From Margaritifera margaritifera (Eukaryota; Mollusca; Bivalvia; Unionida; Margaritiferidae): DNA of 64,000 nucleotides. The DNA is taken from NCBI GenBank assembly GCA_029931535.1, contig JAQPZY010001094.1, positions 482,501-546,500 on the forward strand, read 5' to 3'. A model generated the notes under the pieces. The model ran no database searches. It worked only from the letters and a program-made list of their open reading frames with translations, and had not been told where the DNA came from. Below, piece after piece: positions 1 to 12,033 of the stretch. The translations under genes were made by a program, and so were the position numbers. Position 1 is the first letter of the stretch, and each line of letters begins with the position of its first letter.

Positions 1-1130
1 ATTATAAATGTTTATGTATTATATAAATGATTGATTCCTAGCAAGAGACTTTTATCACCGATCCCCCACCCTCTTCATTGCTTCCCCAAAATAAAATACA
101 GACAAAATCCCACCCACCCACCAAAATATTTTACGGACAATTCTCCACCTTCATATAAACGTTTACCCGACCACTGAACATCTTCTTTCTCATAGAAAAC
201 AAAATACAGACCTTACTCAGCCAGTTAGCAGCCACGCAAATATTAATGCCATCACTGAGCAGAGATTCGAGTGAAGAAGGTTACGATTATATTCCTCACA
301 AGAGCAGACTCGAACTTAAAACACCAGCCACTTAGCCCTACCATCAACAAGCAATAATTGACGGACCATACCCAATCACCAAAACAATGATAGAAGAAAG
401 TAAATGTTTATGATTTAGTTGAGTTACGACATTTTGTTTTAAAACATTTGAAAAAGTGATCAAATACCATTTATTCACACTTCATGTAAACTGTAACTTC
501 AAAGTCCTATTTTTCTTACTGCTGTTCTTTTAGTAATCCAACTGTGATTAAATACCATCTAATCACATATGAGATTTTATCGTCAGTATCTGTGTAGTAA
601 CCTAACAGTGATTAAATGCTTATCTAATCATACTCGACTGAGTCTCCACAGTAACATGACATAACTGTTCAAGTTGTTGTTAATCGAACACAAGATAAAT
701 TACACGACAAAGACTCATAAGAAACCCTACTGGAAAGATAAACACCTGTAGTAACACACAGAGTTTATTTTTATGAATTTGTCATTCGGCACAGTATAAA
801 TCATTTGAGAACGAGTCACAACAGATCCTCCTGTAAAGAGGTGCGTCTTTTGTTATGGTGTATTCATAATACACATCTACACATAATACTTTTTTTTCCT
901 TCAATTACGTTTGAGATTTAATTCTTGACATATTTCTATAATAACTTTAAAATATTTGTAAAAGAACGAAATTCATTGTGAATAATTCAACAATGTAGGA
1001 CGTGTCGAAGCTAAAGTATGAAGATTAAAAACAAAACTACAACATGGCAACATGTAGGTTATTCTAAAATTGTCTAGTACCTGAATCAATGCATGTTTTT
1101 CAGAAGTACAAAATATTTTAACTGTGTCTA
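1..1130. other. AT-rich DNA without recognisable gene
   Basis: No supported exon, repeat array or RNA gene is visible. All frames are short and interrupted. Confidence 0.5.
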
Positions 1131-1139
1131 TTATTCTTC

Positions 1140-1700
1140 CTAAAACACTAGAATTTAAAATTATGGTTTTTACGTTTAATGTCAGTGAGCGTTCTAACAC
1201 TCTTCACACTTTCAATAAAGTTTGCCAGACTTGCACAATTTACTCGAACTTCTCCGATAATCACTCGTTTGAAATGATTTTTCACAGCAGTTCCTTGATT
1301 ATTATCCTTATTTCTGGTGATGCTTCTACGTCTTCGCCTAGATTTACGCATTCAGCCGCTACTACTGCATTGAGTGTGTCTTGCCTCAAATTTTCATACT
1401 TGTTTCCAAGTTCTGTAATGACTGGATTATTTCTCACGTTAAGTCCATCAACTATTATATTCCGTCTATTTGGATATCCTTCAAAAACATTATTCACTAT
1501 TTCCATTGAAAATAAATAAGTTGTACTTGAATAACCCAAAGTGTCTGCCCTGTAATCGTACAATAGAGACGTACTTTCCTTGTAAAGCACAAAATGTCAG
1601 TTTTTGTATTAGCGATATAATTGCATACTTAGCATTGGATGGAGATATAACTAAATTACAAGCTATGCGAACTTCCTTCTGAGGTGATAGTTCGTATCGC
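1140..1700 (-). pseudogene. Possible decayed coding sequence, unidentified
   Basis: Two overlapping open frames on the minus strand (1590-1282 and 1351-1148) follow a third stretch of about 65 codons that ends near 1515. Together they give about 180 codons with frame changes, which is unusual for DNA this AT-rich. The amino-acid mix (Asn, Val and Glu rich, few low-complexity runs) looks protein-like, but I recognise no family. It could be a broken gene of a Polinton or another element, because the Polinton remnant starts about 1.1 kb further right. No splice sites were convincing. Confidence 0.25.
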
Positions 1701-2821
1701 TATAGTGTGACTTACTTACGGAGCTCTTAGACTTTCGGTTAGCCAATAAGCTCCGATATCGTTAATATCAAATACATAATTGAATCGACACTCCGGCCTA
1801 ATTGGCCCAAAAAATCAACGAATCCTGTCCCCCCGGATGACTAGGAGAACCAAATCCCCGCCGATTGAGAATGAAGAGTGAGAGCAGATGGCATTTTGCA
1901 AAAAATAAAAATAAAGATCAGATGTTGTAAGAACGGCGGGAATAAGGAAAACAATTAAAGCAAACGGAATAAAGTCATGAAATGAATATTTTACATTTGA
2001 CAGATAATCCTCAGGTGATAATGACATACCAAAAGTATAGTCATTTAAAACTAGAACTTTAAGATGTAATATGCTACACAGCCTCTTTAATGCTTTTAAT
2101 CTGGTAAAATGTGTCACACATATTCTGAATCTTTCGCTTTTTCTAACGTTGAATTTATTACAGGCAATTCATGAATTGATGTTCCTGTTACAGTTTCCAA
2201 TTTAGCTGTACTTTTTTATAAATGTAACATCTGTACAATTATCACATAGATATTTGCCAATAGGAAAAATGTCCTAAAGTTGTAATATACACAGCTGAAA
2301 AAAGCATTCATAAATGTATATATGTATATTGTGAAATTAATACCCGTATCTCATCTATCTTCGTTTTAATATTTTATTTGAAACTGGGAGGAATAAAAGA
2401 GTTTCAGATTTCATCTCATTTTCACTGAAATTTATATGTTATTCTTCAGTCTTTCTAAAACATGAAAACATATCTTTTTGTGCTTGAGATTAAAGCCTTT
2501 ATTCTTTTGCACGTTATTTTTGAGACAAATATATTATTCCATACTTTCGCACCCTCCAAACTTGAAATAAACTAACATTACTCTCAGATACCGACATCGT
2601 TGCCTTACTACCAAAGTAAAAAGAAATATATATATATACATGCTAATACCTACACATTGCACAAGCAAGCCAGGACAAATATTTCCGTACTAAAAGGTTT
2701 ATGTTAGTCACGAAACTGATCGATGACAGGCAGACATTGTTGATTTATAATCATATGAGAAGGATAATAACGCATATAAATACATTCTGACTGTGATATA
2801 TATCTATTCTCTAAATATGTA
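1701..2821. other. Unassigned AT-rich DNA
   Basis: An open stretch of 100 codons on the minus strand (2117-1815) is hydrophobic and unrecognised. I see no support for it as a gene. Confidence 0.4.
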
Positions 2822-3481
2822 ATGTCTACGAAATTGAAGTCTCAAAGAGGGGATGGTGTATATGACACATTTAGAAACATCTTAAAAGAGAGGAAACCAG
2901 AAAAGATGATATTCGATGAAGGAACAAAATTACAACCTAAATCTTAAATAATTATTGGAGAACGAAGAATTCAATACTTCTCTAATTTCTCTCTTAAGGA
3001 AGCATCTGTAATAGAAAGGTTCTATAGACATTTTAAAACTAGAATGTAGAAATATCTTACTAAAATCAACATGAGTAGATGTTGTGCACAGCCTCATCGA
3101 TGGATATAATAACACTTATCACGGGCAAATTGATGACTCCAATTCAAGGAAGCAAAGAAGAAAGTATATCTAAAGTATCGACCAACCTATTTGGTTACCT
3201 GACAATTGGTACCTCTAGAACGCATAAATACAATACAGGTCAGACGGTTAGATTTTCAAAATATAAATCTATATTTGCAAAAGACCATCTTTCTAACTTT
3301 ATGGAAGCTAGTTTTAAAATCAGATAAGTAATTTTAGGTGGTACTGCTGTGTATAAATTGGAAGACTTAAAGTGAGAAAATATTGAGGAAATATTTTGCG
3401 ACGAGGAGTTATTTCCACACAAGAAACAAGATGATATATTCAACGTTGAAAAAAACTGTGGAAACCAAAACATAAAACCGT
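2822..3481 (+). pseudogene. Polinton/Maverick integrase, decayed C-terminal half
   Basis: This encodes the retroviral-type (rve) integrase that Polintons use for insertion. The frame starting at 2822 reaches a motif FDEGTK, matching the second catalytic Asp region. A shifted frame gives ASVIERF followed by KTRM, the region of the catalytic Glu, with a TAG where Trp is usual after RM (about 2992-3055). Then come YNNTYHG (about 3100) and a chromo/SH3-like stretch VRFSKYKSIFAK (3245-3280). The end shows VYKLEDL and a VEK motif up to a stop near 3481. At least three frame changes and several stops make it non-functional. Seen: the motifs and stops. Known: this motif order is typical of Polinton integrases. 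The N-terminal zinc-binding part and first Asp were not found. Confidence 0.75.
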
Positions 3482-3581
3482 AACAAATATGTCCAAATAA
3501 AATATAATTAATGGGATGATTCTTTCAAGAGTTTGGAGACCGATGAAAGAATTGTGTCGCTAAACTAAATATAACTCCTGT

Positions 3582-3960
3582 TTGTGGAGCATGAAGACTT
3601 CACAAGGTCAAAATGGATATATTCAATTGGTTACTCCATATTTCAAAGAATCGTTTCAGAATAAAATTAAACAAATGATACTGAAGGACAGGTATTGTGA
3701 CATCTTGTATCATGAAATTATTCCGTTAAAACCACCTGAAGATGTATGCTGGCATAGTACATATTCCATTATCACCAATAAGATTGGATATTTATGCTCA
3801 GACATTTGCAAGCAGATAACGACAAGCCGGGAAAAGAATATTATAAATAATGTCGAAGAAAGTAGGTTCTTTATCTTACCAGGTTATTTTTAATGAGTCT
3901 AAACAGAGGAAGAAAAAACAGATAATTGACGAATTAAAAGCTTTAATTGGTGCGTATGGA
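3582..3960 (+). pseudogene. Unidentified ORF between Polinton integrase and polymerase
   Basis: A 103-codon open frame (3582-3893) is continued in another frame by a Lys-rich stretch to about 3962, so the original protein was probably longer than 125 residues. It lies on the same strand as the integrase before it and the polymerase after it, as expected for an accessory Polinton gene. It contains two short Cys-bearing stretches but no zinc-finger spacing I can name. I do not recognise the family. Confidence 0.4.
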
Positions 3961-4429
3961 ACAGTAATTTTAGAATGAAATGACAACGTCAGATTCATAT
4001 GTACAACATACTTATAGCAGATAAATAAATACTATTATATGTTATCGATGTGGTGAAGGAAATCGGTCGACCAGACTGGACGTCGAAATAGACAATACCA
4101 AATGTACAAACAGTGCCTTAACTTGATGAAATCAAACTAGTATCGTAATGGTTGGAAATATAAGATCAGATAAAAGAAGACGAAAAGCACTACTTGAAGA
4201 AACTGTGACAAAGGGAACAAAGTAGATTCACAAGAAAAGTAAAAATGTGAAAAAGTACTATAATTAATGGCTTCAATACTTGATTCAAAAGTATCAAAAC
4301 CTGAAAGAAGAAAATTACCATTACCTAAAATCCACCTTTCAACTAAAAGGGGAAAAACAGAATTGGTAGACAAAATACAAATAAAATTATTACAAAAAGG
4401 TTTCACAATTCGTTTTATGGAGCTGTAAA

Positions 4430-5935
4430 CAGTATAGAATATACCGGAGAAAATACTCAGGATTTGTATCTATATTTTGACAATGTCGAAACCATACTTG
4501 AAAAAAATAATAAGTACAAAACTCAGAGAGGTTGGCTCTGTGAGAATACAGTTTGACTTAGCAATTAAAATCAGAAGAAAAATAGGTCATATAACATTTG
4601 AAAAGAATTTCTATCACATAACAAGGGCTTGAAACATCATTAAGATAAATGAAATACGAAGGGCATTTTACAAGATGTTCGAAATATAACACACACCATT
4701 TGCTCTGGAAATAAGGAAAGATACACATTAGAGTTTTAATAGGATCCAATATTTAACGCCACATGTAGATATATACAAGCTAATGACAGGAAGATCATAC
4801 ATACAATTACCAAAATGGGTGAAAAAGAATGCTTATGTTTACGCTCAAAATGCAAACAATTCACGTTTCTTTTATGCCATAAAATCTATTATCACCACAT
4901 AAAGGGATCATCCGTCGCGACCACCAAAATATAACCTTAACATATATGAAAAATCGGTTTCGTAGATGCCCAATAAAAATAGAACATGTTGGCGAATTTG
5001 AAGATAAATACAACATATGTGTGAATGAATAATGAATCGTAGACAGACTAATAAGACCAGATAAAGCAACTGAAAAAGACAGGGACAATCACGTGGAGAT
5101 ACTAATCGTATTTGTTGAAGATAAATATAATTATTGGGGAATAAAGGATTTGTAAATATTTGTGTCATCCCATGTGAACAAACACGACAATACAAGGTGC
5201 TTTTTGGAAGAAATGCTTAAATCATTTTAATACTGAATTAAAATTATAAGAACACTAAAGAGGATGCAGTCAAGTAGATAACAGGGTAGGCATAATGCCT
5301 GAAAATGGTTATGTTGTGAAATTTAAAAACTATAATCACCAGCCTATAGTATACAGGGGAACAAATTGTATAAAAAGTTCTACTAGCTTTTGCAAAAAAG
5401 TACAGAAAATATATACGAAGAACTTAGACTTATAAACGCTGCTAAAATGATATTCGCAAAAGAACATAAAAAGCATTTTAATTCCACCAGCACGTCATAT
5501 TTGTGGAAAGGAAATCATCGAAGGCGAAGTTGAAACTGATGAGTTTACCACCATCAACAATAAAATAAGAGCTCATGATTGTTTAACTGGAAATTACAGG
5601 TCCTGCACTCAGCTAGTGTAATTTGAATTAAAGATATCCACAATACATACCACTCTTTATCCTAATTTGTCTGGCTACTATTCTTGTCTAATTATAACAA
5701 CCTTAGTGAATGGTGATCTGGATCAAAAAGTGAAAATAATACCAAATAGTGATGAAAATCACATTTCGTTTAGCAACAGCTCCATAGTCGATAGATTTAA
5801 TATGGAGACATAGAAGTTTTATAAGGAAGACAATCAGATTCTTAGATAGTTCTCGGTTAATGGTACAACTTGCGCATAATTTAGTGCCGAATTTGGTCTT
5901 CATTCAGAACTCTCAGTAAAACCTATACACTTTCC
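4430..5935 (+). pseudogene. Polinton-type protein-primed DNA polymerase B, decayed N-terminal and exonuclease part
   Basis: In functional Polintons this enzyme copies the element using a protein primer. Scattered blocks in several frames match the family: a Ser-Tyr-Ile-x-Leu-Pro block (about 4790-4812), then an FFYAIKSI block (about 4868-4890), FEDKYNICVN (about 4995-5025), YYWGIKDL-like text (about 5130-5157), a CGKEII zinc-type block (5502-5520), HDCLTGNYR (5574-5600), NLSGYYS (about 5665-5685) and ENHISFS (5755-5777). The order agrees with the family. The palm motifs that carry the catalytic Asp residues are absent, so the copy is truncated as well as frameshifted. Many stops separate the blocks. 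It follows the integrase remnant on the same strand, which supports a single dead Polinton. Confidence 0.72.
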
Positions 5936-6095
5936 ACTTTCGCCAGTATTTTTTAAATTGACGAATATTTTTTTAAAAATGTCAGTATTCAAAGTCCGTA
6001 ATCTTAGGTAAAAAGTCAAATAACTTTTGAATGTGTTCTTTATCTTAAAATTTTTACTCACGATCTCATCTATTTTAAAGTTTTCAAAGTGTTAC

Positions 6096-6373
6096 CTCGT
6101 TAAAGCATCTTCCTTAGCGTCTTTCTCCTTCTGCAGAGTTTCCCTTAATTCTGCGTTCTCATTTTTCAAGTCATCTATGATCTTCCGGAATCTTTGTGCA
6201 ATGTCGGAGCGGCCATCTCTGGCTACTAATGATTCTGTTTCTTCTCTTTGTAATTGTTTTTCCGATCCCTCAGAATTAGTAGAATAATTATATTTGGCTT
6301 TATTCTCATTCAACGGATGCTCCATTGAGTCAGTCTTTTCAATTTTCATAGTCTTTATCACTGTTCGAGACTC
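6096..6373 (-). CDS. Coiled-coil protein exon 4 (gene starting at 31112)
   Basis: The acceptor is a CAG after TTTGATCCG (reading on the minus strand) and the exon opens in phase 0 at 6373. It carries 92 codons plus two bases up to a good donor, AG|GTAAC, at 6096. If the donor is not used, a TAA at 6094-6092 ends the protein one codon later. The product is charged. It starts with a Lys/Glu/Asn-rich linker, and its last 40 residues form a likely coiled coil with heptad-like text such as FRKIIDDLKNENAEL. The phase matches the upstream exon at 7081-6920. Function is inferred only from the whole gene, which may be MIEAP-like. Confidence 0.7.
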
Positions 6374-6919
6374 CTGCGGATCAAATTAGAGGGTTTAAAA
6401 CTGTGAAGGCTTTGAATATAAAAACTCATATGTTTTGAGTACGATTTACATGTATCCCAAGCTTAAGCTTAGGTGTCTCTCATGAGATTATTTTAAAATC
6501 ACCCTAAACCTATGATACTTTCTGGCGTTTAGTTCTTTTCTGTAATATTTATTTCATTTGTTATATAAAGTAATTATTTTTTGCACAATCTGGTAAGAAC
6601 ATTCTGATCATTTAGTGTTTGGAGTATACTTTTTATCAACAATAAAGTTTCTTTATTTGCAGAACAAAATGATAAATGGTTCAGAAGTTTGGGAAACTAT
6701 TTTGTTCCCGCACCTTTAACACGTTACGGAAAGGCTATGGTCTAGAAATATTATGATTTTCACAAATTGTACAGTAAATTACAGTAACAACATGTAATCA
6801 ATCTTCAGTTAAAATCACTGTTCGCAATTTACACTATTGTTAAACTTTAACACATTATTTATGCTGAAAAAAATAACATGAGTAAACTCAAGTTAAACTA
6901 TATATTAAGATCACTATAC
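6374..6919 (-). other. Intron of the coiled-coil gene
   Basis: A short AT-rich intron between two phase-0 exons, with GT at the 6919 side and AG at the 6374 side. Nothing else was seen in it. Confidence 0.6.
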
Positions 6920-7081
6920 CTCTTTTCCTCCGAAAGCTTGTGCCAAACTATCAAGGCTCACAATCGCCATTATCAAGCTGTCGTGTATGTCAGTCTCACC
7001 ATTTCGGATCTTTTGTAGTTGCAATAAAGCAAAGTCAAGCCAGTGCGTCAGGAACTTTCCTTTTTTCATCGGATCGAGTGT
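6920..7081 (-). CDS. Coiled-coil protein exon 3
   Basis: Exactly 54 codons lie between acceptor CTTTTAG and donor GAG|GTATAG, in phase 0 at both ends. The peptide starts TLDPMKKGKF and ends AQAFGGKE. It is mostly helical in appearance, with a regular pattern of Leu and Ile. All stops fall outside the splice sites. It joins in frame to 14273-14123 upstream and 6373-6096 downstream. No enzyme motif is visible. The gene arrangement and helical character would suit the N-terminal half of a MIEAP-like protein, but this exon alone does not prove it. Confidence 0.72.
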
Positions 7082-7610
7082 CTAAAAGATAAAGCATTTA
7101 GCCCATGGTTTGTTCTAGCTAAACGAAAATAGCAAGCCTTATTAACAATATAAAAACACAAGGTATCAGATGTGTCATATTTTTACCATTCCTTTTGTCA
7201 ATTCCGATTTTCAGTCATGCAATGATTCACACTAACGATCAGCCCAAATTGATTCACATGCGCCCTACCTTACAAGCATCTTAAACAGTCATCTTTTGTT
7301 TGTTGGGAGCAAACTCTTCCAACTTAGAAACGACTAAGTCTGGAGTAAATCGGACTTCTTCCGCCTATAGGTGATCTCACATAGGTCCCCTATTCAAATG
7401 AAAGATACTTTTTGCAAACATTAGCGAGCAAAAGAATGAAATATTTCAACGAGTTTCATAATTTCATTTGAAATAGGCACAAATCTATCGTATTGTTTAT
7501 CTCGTGACAAAATGTATTCAATAAAAGCTGCAAAACCATTTTTTCAGATGACTTGTAAATAGATTATTATGACTCCAGCATTAGCATTTGCTTCCTTCAC
7601 GATCGCGATC

Positions 7611-7651
<41 letters not shown>

Positions 7652-8432
7652 AAGAGAAAGTGAGTATGTGTGTCTTACAAAATAAAATCGTATATCAGTT
7701 TGTAGCCTTTGTTTGACCTTGTCCGTACTCTGATGCTTTGCCTTCTCACTGATCGCTTGCGGTCAGATGTAAATGTGTGGATTTCTTATGTTTTGAGAGC
7801 AGATAATATGAAATGAACAGCATACATTACACACATTTATGATATCCTTTATTGTCTCAGAGCAAGAGAGAAATTGATTAATTGATGCTCTTTTATTCCT
7901 CAATTTTCTGAAGATTTTGAGATGCATTAAAGAAATGCAATGAATACACAAAGGCCAAAAAATTGGTAATGCAAAACTTATGAAGCCCTATCAATTAATT
8001 ATAAATCTAAATTTAGCAAAATTATAAATATATGAATATCAACACTAGCAATTACATATGCTTTTAAATATTGCACTTGAAGCATGTGATTGTGCAAGCA
8101 TTTTTTACAGTCACTTGCTTTGATTTTCTATCAACTGAAATAAGGTTTTCTTCTGAGTGATGACTTATCCATCATACATATTTTTATCTATAATTAGTCC
8201 TAAATTCGCTAATTATACAGTTATTTATTGCATTATATTCTGTGAAAGTACTCTAATCAATCGAATATATAATATATTTAATCTATAATATGTGTTTAAA
8301 TATTGTCCAGAAAGTAAGTTGTATCTTAAATCCTGGTCCCTAGTAAATAGAATGCTTACTAGAACTTGAGTTCAAGACCAGCCATGTTGACAGTTAGGCT
8401 GGGTTTTTCATAGAATGACCCACGTCCTGTAA
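7082..8432. other. Intronic DNA with a GA microsatellite
   Basis: Part of the 7-kb intron between exons 2 and 3 of the minus-strand gene. A (GA)n run followed by a G run lies at about 7614-7651. No coding sequence is supported. Confidence 0.5.
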
Positions 8433-8447
8433 TGATGTGGGTCGTTA

Positions 8448-8533
<86 letters not shown>

Positions 8534-8972
8534 GAGATTTCATACGCATTAACTTCATTCCGGTATAAAGATCAGACTGGCAATCATTTTGTGACCAGAA
8601 TATATTGTTGCGTCATTGAACTCAAAGATCGTTTGAGAAGAATTACTTGTTTAAACTATTATTGGATTTACTAATTGCTCATTGACTTTTGGATTAATAT
8701 ATTACTTTAGACTTTTGTGAACTCATTCAAAGACATTCTGGATTGTATCATCGTGGTATATCAGGACATTCAAGACTATTGGAATTCATCCAGAACATTC
8801 TTTTTTTTTGGACTTTTGATAGAACATTTATTTGGAATTTAATTCACAAACTGGATGTGTCTTTTGAATTTTCATTTTGTATTATAGGGAAATAAATTGC
8901 TTGTTGACTTTACTTAACTTGTTGGTTTCACTTTCGTTTTGCTACTTATTTTTAGGACCTACAGTCGAAACA
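8433..8972 (+). repeat. 5' LTR of Gmr1-like Gypsy element
   Basis: The stretch from TGATGTG at 8433 to ...CA at 8972 aligns, with much divergence, to 12034-12568. Shared blocks include a 'catcaggacattc' type stretch, 'tgtcttttgaatt', 'aaattgcttgttga' and 'ttggtttcacttt'-like text near the end, and the 'tatttttaggac/gcc' end itself. A long (TA)n tract at about 8453-8531 lies inside it and has probably expanded after insertion. The outer bases are inferred from the alignment and the TG...CA rule. No matching target duplication was found. Confidence 0.65.
8453..8531. repeat. (TA)n microsatellite within the 5' LTR
   Basis: About 39 copies. Similar TA tracts occur at 38381-38469, 44128-44192, 45886-45944, 47944-47997, 60789-60840 and 62124-62164. 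Confidence 0.95.
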
Positions 8973-8977
8973 GAAAT

Positions 8978-8995
8978 TAGGGGCTCGTATAGGAT
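8978..8995 (+). promoter_or_regulatory. Possible tRNA-Pro-type primer binding site
   Basis: TAGGGGCTCGTATAGGAT lies six bases after the 5' LTR end. It matches 14 of 18 bases of the proline-tRNA primer site known from gammaretroviruses (TGGGGGCTCGTCCGGGAT). Position and sequence both suit a primer binding site. The mismatches are consistent with decay. Confidence 0.45.
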
Positions 8996-9022
8996 GCGAA
9001 TTACCCTAAATTACAATTTATA

Positions 9023-9760
9023 TTGATCTTATTTCAAAGAGATCAAGGTCACGGTTTTGTATTGAAAGGAAATACATTTGTTTGGTCAAATAAACCCCAG
9101 TCTGATTCTATTCTGGAGACTTATGAATCATTCATGTCAGAAGGTTCTATATCACCTGTTGGTGATTCTGCCAAGCCTATCCCTATTAAAATATTAGGGA
9201 ACACAGGAGCTTCTCAGAGTCTTTTATTATCAAGTACTTTACCTTTGTCGAAGAAGTCTTCTTCTAGTGAAAGTGTACTTATTCAGGGCGTAGAGTGCAG
9301 TTTTGTAAATGTTCCTCTCCATTGTGTCAGTTTGGCATCATACTTAGTTTCCGGACCTGTGACTGTTGGGGCGGTGACTTCTTTACCTGAACTAGCTGGA
9401 TATAGGGTCGTGGTTAATCCACTCGTAACTCATATGCCTTGTTTGGATCAAAGAGTTAATTCTATTGAGATTTCAATCCCTGATTTGTATCCTGCTTGTA
9501 CAATTACCAGAGCTATGGCAAAAAGAGCTCTTGACAATAATGTTGATCAGGACAGTATTCTTGTAGCTGACACATTTATTTGTCAGTATTTTGCTGAGGT
9601 CACCTTTTCTCCTTGTATTAATCAGTCATGGTGTATTTATCACAGTGATCCTCTTTTTACTACTCATTCTCTCTATTATAATCGGGGTGACACAATGCAA
9701 TTACTTGTTGTCGAACATGAACAAAATTATGAGATCATGTTTGTTTCAGAGAGCTATTAG
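9023..9760 (+). pseudogene. Gmr1-like Gypsy protease region
   Basis: A 245-codon open frame after the LTR and primer site. It holds the aspartic-protease region of the pol polyprotein, which would cut Gag-Pol in the particle. The active-site loop reads LGNTGASQSLL, so the catalytic Asp (in DTGA) is Asn, encoded at 9200-9202. Downstream text such as YRVVVNPLVT and TRAMAKRA is typical of this Gypsy lineage. The frame ends at 9760, before a shifted frame takes up the integrase. No Gag with a zinc knuckle was seen, so the 5' part is probably deleted. The reading frame starts close to the LTR and the true start cannot be chosen. Confidence 0.7.
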
Positions 9761-9789
9761 TGAAATTGAAGCAACACAAGTCCAAGATT

Positions 9790-10890
9790 TTTATTGTGTA
9801 AACAAAATGGGGTCATTATGAGAAAATGGAGACACCCTGAGGTACCCGTTTGTGACGAGTGTTCAGTGAGCTTTCAAATTGTCCTTCCTAAGTCATATCG
9901 ACAGGAAATTCGTTGTCTAGCCCATGAAAGTGATGTTTCTAAATACTGTATGTCTTTTCACACTTGTCAAATGGTAGGAAAACCCAATCAGAAGATACCT
10001 AAGGCTCATATGCAACGTATTCCTGCATTTGACGAACCATTTTAGCAGTATAATGGTAGACTGTGTCAGTCTCTTACCTACGACCAAGTCAGGCAACCAA
10101 TACTTGCTGACTATAATGTGTGCTTCCCACTATTTCCACTGGCAATTCCTTTGAGAAATATTAGAACTAAAACCATTATAAAAACTTTGGTAAGGTTTTT
10201 TTGTATATTTCTTGGCTTCCCAAATCTGTCCAATCTGATAAAGAGTCCAATTTATGTCTGAAATTTTCCAACAAGTTATGCATGAATTAGGCATCCAACA
10301 GTTTAAATATTCTGCCTATCACCCTGAATTTCAAGGAGCTTTGGAAAGATTTCATTAAACTTTGAAGAATATGATTCAGTCATACTGATTTGATACAGGA
10401 AAGGATTGGGGTAAGTATGTTCATTTGTTGTTGTTTGCTGTTAGGGAATCAGTTCAACAAGCATTGGGTTTTTCAGTCTTTTTGAACTGGTTTTTGGACA
10501 TACTGTCCGTGCACCATTGAAGTTATTGACAGAAAAACTTCTTTCAAATCAAGATTCAGAGAATAATCTTCTGAACTATGACTTTCATTTCAAATATAAG
10601 TAGTCAAAGGATTGTGACGTAGCAAGGTCTAATCTCCACACTACTCAGTCAAAAATGAAATTAAGGTAGGACAGAAATACACAAGAAAAGAGTTTTCAGC
10701 ATGGTGATAAAGTTCTGACTCTCTTTCCCATACCTCAAAATCCCATTCGGGCTAAATTATATGGTCCTTATACAGTTAAAAAGAAAGTAAATGACTTAAA
10801 TTATATCATTAACACTCATAGGAGGCGGACTCAGAAACAACTTTGTCACATAATTATGCTAAAGGAGGATTTTGACTGAGATAACCCAGT
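9790..10890 (+). pseudogene. Gmr1-like Gypsy integrase, broken
   Basis: The integrase follows the protease directly. The zinc-binding part gives CHTCQ-like text (here SFHTCQMVGKPNQ, about 9955-9990), with the first Cys lost. The catalytic core (about 10050-10500) is scattered over frames with stops; FELVFGHTVRAPLKLL at about 10480-10527 marks its end. The C-terminal domain is recognisable as GDKVLTLFPIP and KLYGPYTVKKK (about 10700-10785), then LCHIIMLK near 10845-10865. In this lineage the integrase lies between protease and reverse transcriptase. The copy is dead. Confidence 0.7.
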
Positions 10891-10999
10891 TAATTATTCA
10901 ATTAATTTAGTTGTACCTGTCCCACACAATGAGGACGTAAACGATGGAATACATTCTGGCTCTAGTGACTCTGATTTATTCAACTTAGGAATTCAGAAA

Positions 11000-11970
11000 T
11001 ATTAAACAATCTGGACCAAAATGTGTCACATCTACAACCAAAGGAAAGGAGTGAACTAGAACAGCTATTACAAGAGTATGAACACTTGTTTCCTGATGTT
11101 CGTACACGAACAAATAAAATCTATCATTTCGTGGACAATATAGGGTCTACGGTCGTGAAACAGCATCATTACAGGATGAATCCTATGAAACAGGAATATT
11201 TGAAGAAACAAATTCCATATTTACTGGAGAATGATTTTATAGAACCAATTAAAAGTAACTGGAGTTCACCGTGTATTCTTGTGCCTAAGCCAGATAATAC
11301 ATTCCGCATGTGCACTGACTATAGAAAGTCAACAGTGTCGCCGAAACGGATTCATTTCCAATGCCAGGATGATTGCATTGATAAAATTGGAAAGGCGAAA
11401 TATGTCACCAAGTTTGACCTTTTAATAGCATTCTGGATAATTCCTCTCATAGAAAGAGCAAAAGAAATTTCAGCATTTGCAATTCTAGATGGACTTATTC
11501 AATATAAAGTGATGACTTTTGGTATGAAAATTATTCGGGAACATTCCAGCGCCTTATGAACATGATAACATCTAGTCTTGATAAATCTGATGCATACATC
11601 GATGACATCTTAATCTACAGCGACACTTGGGAAGATCACTTGGATACCATTCGGATATTCTTCGATCGACTCAGTGATGTAAATCTGACGATTAATTTAA
11701 GTAAAAGTATGTTTTGCCATGCTTGTGTTACATTTTTAGGACATTGTGGGGCAAGGTCAAGTTAAACATGTAGAAGCTAAGGTCAAGGCTGTCCCTGAAT
11801 TATCTGTGCCTGTTTCTTAAAATAAACTGATGCGATTTTTAGGTATGGCTGGATATTATCGGAAATTTTGTTAAAATTTTCCCATAATTGCCGAACCTTT
11901 AACAAATTTGTTGAGTAAGAAATCCAAGTTTCGTTGGTCGGTACACAAAGTAATTTTCCATAACAATTAC
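11000..11970 (+). pseudogene. Gmr1-like Gypsy reverse transcriptase, frameshifted
   Basis: Two frames (11023-11559 and 11556-11765) encode most of a Gypsy reverse transcriptase. Visible blocks are WSSPCILVPKPD (finger), MCTDYRK, a KFDLL motif A with the expected Asp, FGMK, and an intact AYIDDILIYSD catalytic box at 11592-11624. A frameshift lies between FGMK and the next block, near 11525-11545. After 11765 a further shifted piece reads RFLGMAGYYRKFC (about 11835-11873), then the sequence fades into a truncated connection region. RNase H is missing. Its position after the integrase gives the order protease-integrase-reverse transcriptase. Confidence 0.75.
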
Positions 11971-12033
11971 TCATATTGGGATGTGAGAATTGTCAGGTAG
12001 GCCAGTATTTCCATAGGCACTTTGCAATTCGAC

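Noticed and set aside
8432..8674. Ile-Tyr repeat ORF as a gene
   Set aside because: It is translated (TA)n microsatellite inside an LTR. The same applies to the TA tracts at 38341-38622 and 45829-46058.
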